Both the position numbers and the translations under genes were made by a program. From NCBI RefSeq assembly GCF_016545825.1, contig NC_052618.1:45392196-45456195 (forward strand): DNA of 64,000 nucleotides. The letters are read 5' to 3'. Each line of letters begins with the position of its first letter. Within the stretch, counting starts at the first letter, position 1. This DNA comes from Eucalyptus grandis. Lineage: Eukaryota; Streptophyta; Magnoliopsida; Myrtales; Myrtaceae. The notes beneath the pieces were generated by a model. That model searched no databases, was not told the DNA's origin, and saw only the letters and a list, made by a program, of their open reading frames with translations. Of the stretch, positions 58,966-64,000 are shown piece after piece.

Positions 58966-59430
58966 ACATGATTTATTTATATTTGCCTCAAATTTTGTGA
59001 CAATGAATATTTTGTGCATGAAATTAAATGTCCAATGGTCCATATATTTAATTAATTATGGAGTGGCCACAGCATCTTTAATTAATTAAATTATATATTA
59101 AAAGCCTCCGGATCATATTTAGAAATGGACATTGATTGTAATTAATTATATTAATATGATGAATTTTATCCCACAGGAATTTTCATTATATTAATATGAT
59201 TAATTAGGATGAAATATCATATTATTTTTCTTAATTTACCCATAGGAATTAAGAAAATGCATATAATATGATAGTTTCTTCATGAAGTAATTATGAATCT
59301 ATTTAAATTAAAAACTTAGCTCACGGTAGTTTTTATGTTATGTGATTCATATTGTGACATGTTTACATTGGTAAAACATGATTTATTTATATTTGCCTCA
59401 AATTTTGTGACATAAGCATGATTATTTGAT
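58966..59430. other. Copia leader/LTR-like AT-rich DNA between two copia pieces
   Basis: It is bounded by a perfect 37-bp direct repeat (58,966-59,002 and 59,376-59,412: 'gatttatttatatttgcctc'). It is AT-rich, with internal 'ttaattaatt' runs. It could be the 5' LTR/leader of the plus-strand element, but TG...CA ends and a tRNA-Met primer site were not found. Confidence 0.4.
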
Positions 59431-59967
59431 ATGCGGTTTCGCAACCTCCGTGAATTTCTCGAATTTAAGTTTGATGTTCCTATACTAAATGGTGAGAACT
59501 ATAAAGTTTGGAATGAGTCAGTTCTTCTTCAATTAGGGTGGATGGACATTGACTATGCTATAAGGAAAGACGAACCACCTGCTCTTACTGATTCGAGCAC
59601 TCCAGCTGAGATAGCTCTTTATAACCAATGGGAGCGGTCCAACCGCGTTTGTGCCATGTTTATAAGAGCTAAGATATCTCCAAGTATTCGTGGTTCAGTT
59701 TCTCAACATAGCAAGGCTAAGGCTTTATTGGAGGCCATAGATGCGCAGTTTGAAAGTTCTGAGAAGGCGCATGCCATGACCCTGATTATGAAGTTTTCAT
59801 CATTGAAGCTCACTAGTGTTAGAGGTGTGCGTGAGCACATCATGCAAATGAGGAACATTGCAGCTCAGCTTAAGAACCTTGAGGTTGAGATATCTGAATC
59901 CTTCCTTGTGTATTATATTCTAAACACTCTCCCACAACAGTATGCACCCTTCAAGATCTCTTATAAC
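59431..59967 (+). pseudogene. Ty1/copia gag, N-terminal part, interrupted
   Basis: The frame reads VPILNGENYKVWNESVLLQL, GWMDIDYAIRKDEPPALTDS, then EQFESS-like and TLIMKFSSLKLTSVRGVREH, and ends YILNTLPQQYAPFKISYN. This is the UBN2/gag domain of copia elements. The gene is cut after KISYN by the solo LTR at 59,968 and continues at about 62,497. Confidence 0.85.
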
Positions 59968-62496
59968 TGTCGCGACCTAAATTTTCAGGGGCAATCCTAA
60001 AGTTTAGGTTAATGGATTACTAAGTCTGAAGACTTGGCGCGGACCCTCCCAGGTCCTACCAATCGCGACTTGAAATTAATATATTTAAACATGCAATTCT
60101 ATTCAATTTGGAGCCGCCACTAATCAATTAAGGTTGATTAGAAACCCAAATAAAGTATGGGAGAATACTTTACTATTGCGAACCGGAGATTCAATAGGTC
60201 CGGGACATGGTTACGCTAGATTAGTCTAACGCCCTTTCGGTACCTTTTATTTTAAAAATATTTTGTAGGCAATGTTGATTAATTTAAACTTAAGCTACTA
60301 ACATGCAAATGGTGGTCATGCGGGTGCACAATCAATAAAATAACATTAAAAAAATGCTAATAAAAATGCATGCCCTAAACATGATTTCTAAATGACATGA
60401 CACCTAATTTTTCTTTTTTTCTTTTTAAAATGTTAATTATATGCAATCTTAATTTAAACTTAATATGCATGAATTTATTTTAATGACATGCGAGATGCAA
60501 TTCATATGGTATGACTAAAACTTATCACTATATGTATGCAATCTAATTTTTATCATCCTAAATATGCATGTGCTACATGATATGGGATAAATGACATTGT
60601 ATTTCTACATGCATGCTCTTTTTTTTTTTTTAATGATGATTCATTTTTAATGCGAATATGCAACCTATGCTAAATAATGATGATATGAGATTAATTATGA
60701 ATTAACCTATTAACTAACCAATGAAATGATCTTTTTAATTTTTTTAATGACATAATGCTTTTTATTAAAAAGAAAGCAACTTAATGGTGCAATGATCATC
60801 TTTTAGCATTTTCTTTTTATTAAAAAAACTATAACTCATATGGCACGCATAACATTTTTTGGTTCATCTTTTTGTTTTATTAAATAAAAATTAACCTAAT
60901 CTTATATGAATCTAAAAAAATAAAATGCATTGCTTTAAATGTGAAATGTGTATAGACCTAAATACCTAATGTGATGCATGATATGTGATGAGTAAATAAT
61001 AATAACACGCCAAAATAAAAATCCATCAATGTAAATCAATGGCATATTATTTTAATATGAATCAATGATGCAAAGTAATTCATGAATTTTGCCATAAAAG
61101 TCGAAATAATCAAAAATCTAACCGGACGTCTCGCGGGTCAATATTTTTAATCATCATAACTTAATATGACAAATTTCCTAGTCTAACTCATGGTAGACTT
61201 GAAGAAATGGCAAGGAAGCAAAGAATGGCTGAATCACGATGGTGGCTCGCCAAGGGTGATGGGTCTGGTGACCGGAGGCCGGGTGGTCGTCGGAGCTCCG
61301 GCAAGAGCGGAACTCAACTGCACCAGCGGCAAATGGGAGGAAGCAACAGGTGGTGGTGCCACAGCCAGCAAGGTGCTCGGGCTCGGGCGCGAGGCACCGG
61401 GTGGTCGCGGACGGAGGTGCTTTGCAGGGCGTCGTGCACCGAGCGGAGACGGAGCAGCGCGGCTAGCGGGAACAGCGTTGTGGCCGAGTCACACGAGAGA
61501 GATCGGAGCGGCAGAAACAAAGGTGGCAAGCGTGGGTCGCTCGGGACTCGAATAACGAACCGGAGGCACGTGAGTGCGGGCGGCAAAGAACGACGGCAAA
61601 CGGAACCCGCTTTGTGACGGAGGTGGCCGGGAAAGGGCCCACAGGTTCGGAGCTTCGGAGGCGCAATGCGGGCGGCGAGATCGGGCAACAGGGAGCCCGG
61701 AACAGAGCGGGCAGCTGCGGCCTTCGGCCTCGTAGGTTGCGGGTGAGGCGAAGCGGGGACGTCGTTTGCTTGGTCTTCGGCTCGGACAGCGTTTCGGCAC
61801 GTCGAGCGCTGGGTTGAGCGGGCGGTGAAACAGAGCGGAACCGGTGGTCGGGAGGAGGAGCGGGCCGGCGGTGCAGCTTCGGTCGTCGGAGGCGCGGGCG
61901 GAGGCGCGGGCGGGTGAATGCAATGGCGCAGGTGCGGGCACGGCGGTGCACCGGTGAGGAGGAGCTGTCGGTATGTGGGCAGCAAATTCCAACGAGTGCA
62001 AGGGAGGATGAACAAGAACATCCAATCCCCCCGCCGATTACACTTTCGCTTCTGCTTTTCCCCTTCTTCTTTTTTTAACTTTTTCCTTCTTTTCTCTCTC
62101 ACTTGTCTCTCTCACCCTCTACCGAAGACTTCCCCCCATTAACTTTCTGCCACTGTACTTCTTCTCTTTTTCTCTTCAATTTGCTATTTTTTGGACGAAC
62201 AATGAAGAGAAGCTCCTCCCGCTCGGTTCTGAAGCCTCGCATTTTATAGCGAAAGTGCTCAAAGTTGTTGAAGATTTGCAAATATTTGCTCAACCATCCA
62301 ACAGTAAAAGGCTCCAAAATCACACAATCGAAATTTTTTTAAATTTTGAAATGAAGATATGTGTTCAACAAGAAAAACACTTCATTGTTTCTTTTGAAAT
62401 CTCCCTCTACAAACCCAAATGTTTTATTTTATTTATTATCCTCAATTTTATTATATATAAAATAAAATAATAAAAATCCTAAATTAGGTGTCAACA
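59968..62496 (-). mobile_element. Solo LTR of a Ty3-type element inside copia gag
   Basis: It is 2,529 bp; the plus strand starts TGTCGCGACCTAAATTTTCA and ends GGTGTCAACA. The gag frame stops and resumes exactly at these borders. The left end resembles the plus-strand start of the 37,161 element ('TGTnGCGACCT', then 'ggagccgccactaatcaatt', 'aacgccctttcggtacc'), so it is a related LTR in minus orientation. A minus-strand TATA box (CTATAAAATG) is at 62,239-62,248. A GC-rich stretch at 61,200-62,000 gives open frames on both strands that are not genes. I see no clear 5-bp target duplication. Confidence 0.8.
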
Positions 62497-62911
62497 CACA
62501 CATAAGAATAAATGGTCAATTAATGAACTCATGACCATGTGTGTACAAGAGGAAGAAAGACTAATTATGGAATTGGAAGAAAGTGTTCATTTGGCAACAC
62601 AAGGAAAGAATAAGGGCTATGGCAAGCATAAGGGAAAAGATAAAATACCTCCCCAAGCTGACATTAAGAAAGAATCCAAGTGTTTCTTCTGTAGACAGAA
62701 GGGGCATATAAGGAAGGATTGTGTCAAATTTAAGGCCTGGCTCGAGAAGAAAGGTAATCCAATCTCTTGTGTTTGTTATGAATCTAATATGACTGATGTA
62801 AGTCACAACACTTGGTGGATTGATTCTGATCTACAATCCATATTTCGAATTCCTTGCGGGGTTTTCAAAACCACAGAAGCCGTGGGAAGTGAACAAAGCA
62901 TCTATTCATGA
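62497..62911 (+). pseudogene. Ty1/copia gag end, zinc knuckle and damaged protease
   Basis: It resumes gag (NKWSINELMTMCVQEEERLI), then a Lys/Gly-rich stretch and the CCHC knuckle CFFCRQKGHIRKDC (at about 62,680-62,721). The protease start TWWIDSD follows, where a copia element should have the catalytic D-S/T-G. A single base is missing right there, and about two more are missing some 50 bp on, which returns the frame. The protease core between is nonsense. A TGA at 62,909 then closes the frame. Confidence 0.85.
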
Positions 62912-64000
62912 AACAAGATGCGTTCGCATGTGGAAGCTATTGGGACATATAGACTAGTTCTCAATAGTGGTTTTGTTTTAGATTTGGAAAAGACCTTTTA
63001 TGTTCCTAGTTTTTCTAGAAACTTAATTTCAGTTTCAAGACTTGTACCTTTGGGATACTCCTTTAACTTTTCAGATTCAAACTTCTGTTTATCATTTAAA
63101 TCTGAAATTGTCGGGAGTGGTACTTTGTCTGATGGTCTTTTTCGAATTAATTTACAAGACAATACCTATTATGATGCGATGCATGTTCATGATAAAGCTA
63201 GTATAAAACGATGTGTTGTGAAAGAACATTCTTCTATGTTGTGGCATCGAAGATTGGGACATATCTCCATAAAAAGAATTAAGCAATTAGTAAATGATGG
63301 AGTACTCGGTACTTTAGATTTTACTGATTGTGATACTTGTGTGGACTGCATAAAGAGAAAGCAGACTAACAAAACAAAGAGAGGTGCCAAGAGGAGTACA
63401 GAAATATTAGAAATCATACATACAGATATATGTAGTTCGGATATGGACTTTTATGGTCAGAAATACTTCATCTCTTTCATAGATGATTACCCACGTTATA
63501 TGTATCTCTACTTGATTCATAATAAATTTGAAGCATTAGATGCCTTTAAGGTATTTAAGACGGAAGTAGAGAAACAATGGGGTAAGCAAATTAAGATAGT
63601 GAGATCAGATAGAGGTGGAGAATTCTATGGTAGATACACTGAAGATGGACAAACACCTGGTCCATTTGCAAGATTTCTTCAAGAGCATGGGATAGTTGCC
63701 CAATATACTATGCCTGGTTCTCCGGACCAAAATGGCGTAGCGGAAAGAAGAAATCAGACCTTATTAGACATGGTGCGTAGTATGCTTAGCAGCTCCAAAC
63801 TTCCTAAATTCTTATGGACTGAAGCACTTAAGACGGCAGTGTACATATTAAACCGAGTTCCGACCAAGGCTGTCCCAAAGACACCTTTTGAGTTATTTAA
63901 GGGTTGGAAACCGAGTTTACATCATGTGCGCGTTTGGGGATGCCTGTCTAAGGTGAGAATTTATAATCCACAAGAAAAGAAGTTAGACCCAAGGACCATA
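62912..64000 (+). pseudogene. Ty1/copia pre-integrase and integrase, open to window end
   Basis: It is in frame with the preceding part after the TGA. It reads the C-terminal protease/linker (TFYVPSFSRNLISVSRLVPL) and the GAG-pre-integrase/HHCC finger (LWHRRLGHIS, then CDTCVDCIKRKQT). The integrase core has catalytic Asp in IHTDICSS, Asp in IVRSDRGGEFYG and Glu in SPDQNGVAERRNQTLLDM. All three acidic residues are present, and no stop occurs to 64,000. The element is dead overall because of the gag interruption, the damaged protease and the stop, but this part is well kept. RT and RNase H would lie beyond the window, unless the inverted piece at 58.0-58.95 kb is its displaced 3' half. Confidence 0.88.

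Noticed and set aside
61190..62102. Long overlapping frames on both strands
   Set aside because: This is the GC-rich part of the solo LTR; high GC keeps all frames open and no domain is visible.

Overview
The window looks like nuclear DNA of a woody eudicot, possibly Myrtales (Eucalyptus-like). That placement is inferred from the gene families and the transposon mix, not from a search. It is AT-rich and repeat-rich. The genes have introns with GT-AG borders (one GC-AG). Two host gene families occur, both read on the minus strand: LRR receptor-like proteins (RLP, EIX2-like) and small PLAC8 / plant-cadmium-resistance (PCR) / cell-number-regulator proteins. Everything else is transposons, tandem repeats, an inserted piece of mitochondrial rRNA and decayed duplicates.

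Region 1 (1-28.4 kb) is a tandem array of units of the form [RLP 3' flank - RLP - PLAC8]. Unit 0 (1-3.6 kb) keeps only 106 bp of the RLP 3' flank, an LTR-like segment starting at 107, and PLAC8 exons 1 and 2 (gene A, with a GC donor). Unit 1 (about 6.3-17.1 kb) has RLP1, frameshifted by a net 32-bp deletion, and a wrecked PLAC8 copy. A mitochondrial rrn18 fragment and a chimeric inverted duplication lie in and beside that wrecked copy. A 3.4-kb solo-LTR-like insertion interrupts the unit. Unit 2 (about 17.5-28.4 kb) has RLP2, a pseudogene with at least six lesions, and gene D, a complete four-exon PLAC8 gene (202 aa).

Region 2 (about 30.8-57.3 kb) is a second tandem duplication carrying shorter PLAC8 genes. 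Gene B (34.9-36.9 kb) has a nonsense codon in exon 3 and an 892-bp Mutator-like element in intron 2 with a perfect 10-bp target duplication. Gene C (52.8-53.8 kb) is intact (146 aa). The units are separated by a 13.8-kb minus-strand LTR retrotransposon (37,161-50,949) with target duplication CACAT, an RT-less coding region (a DUF7745-like ORF1 and two gag-like domains) and large minisatellite arrays.

Region 3 (57.3-64 kb) is nested Ty1/copia DNA. It holds an inverted 3' piece (LTR, RNase H, RT end), a plus-strand gag cut by a 2.5-kb solo LTR of a Ty3-type family, then the zinc knuckle, a damaged protease and an integrase frame running off the window.

On this reading only genes D and C are intact host genes. 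Both are probably small membrane proteins of the PLAC8 family linked to metal tolerance or organ size. The RLPs would have been cell-surface immune receptors. Several array units carry 15- to 21-bp inverted pairs of the W-box core TTGAC, which may point to WRKY control of the cluster.
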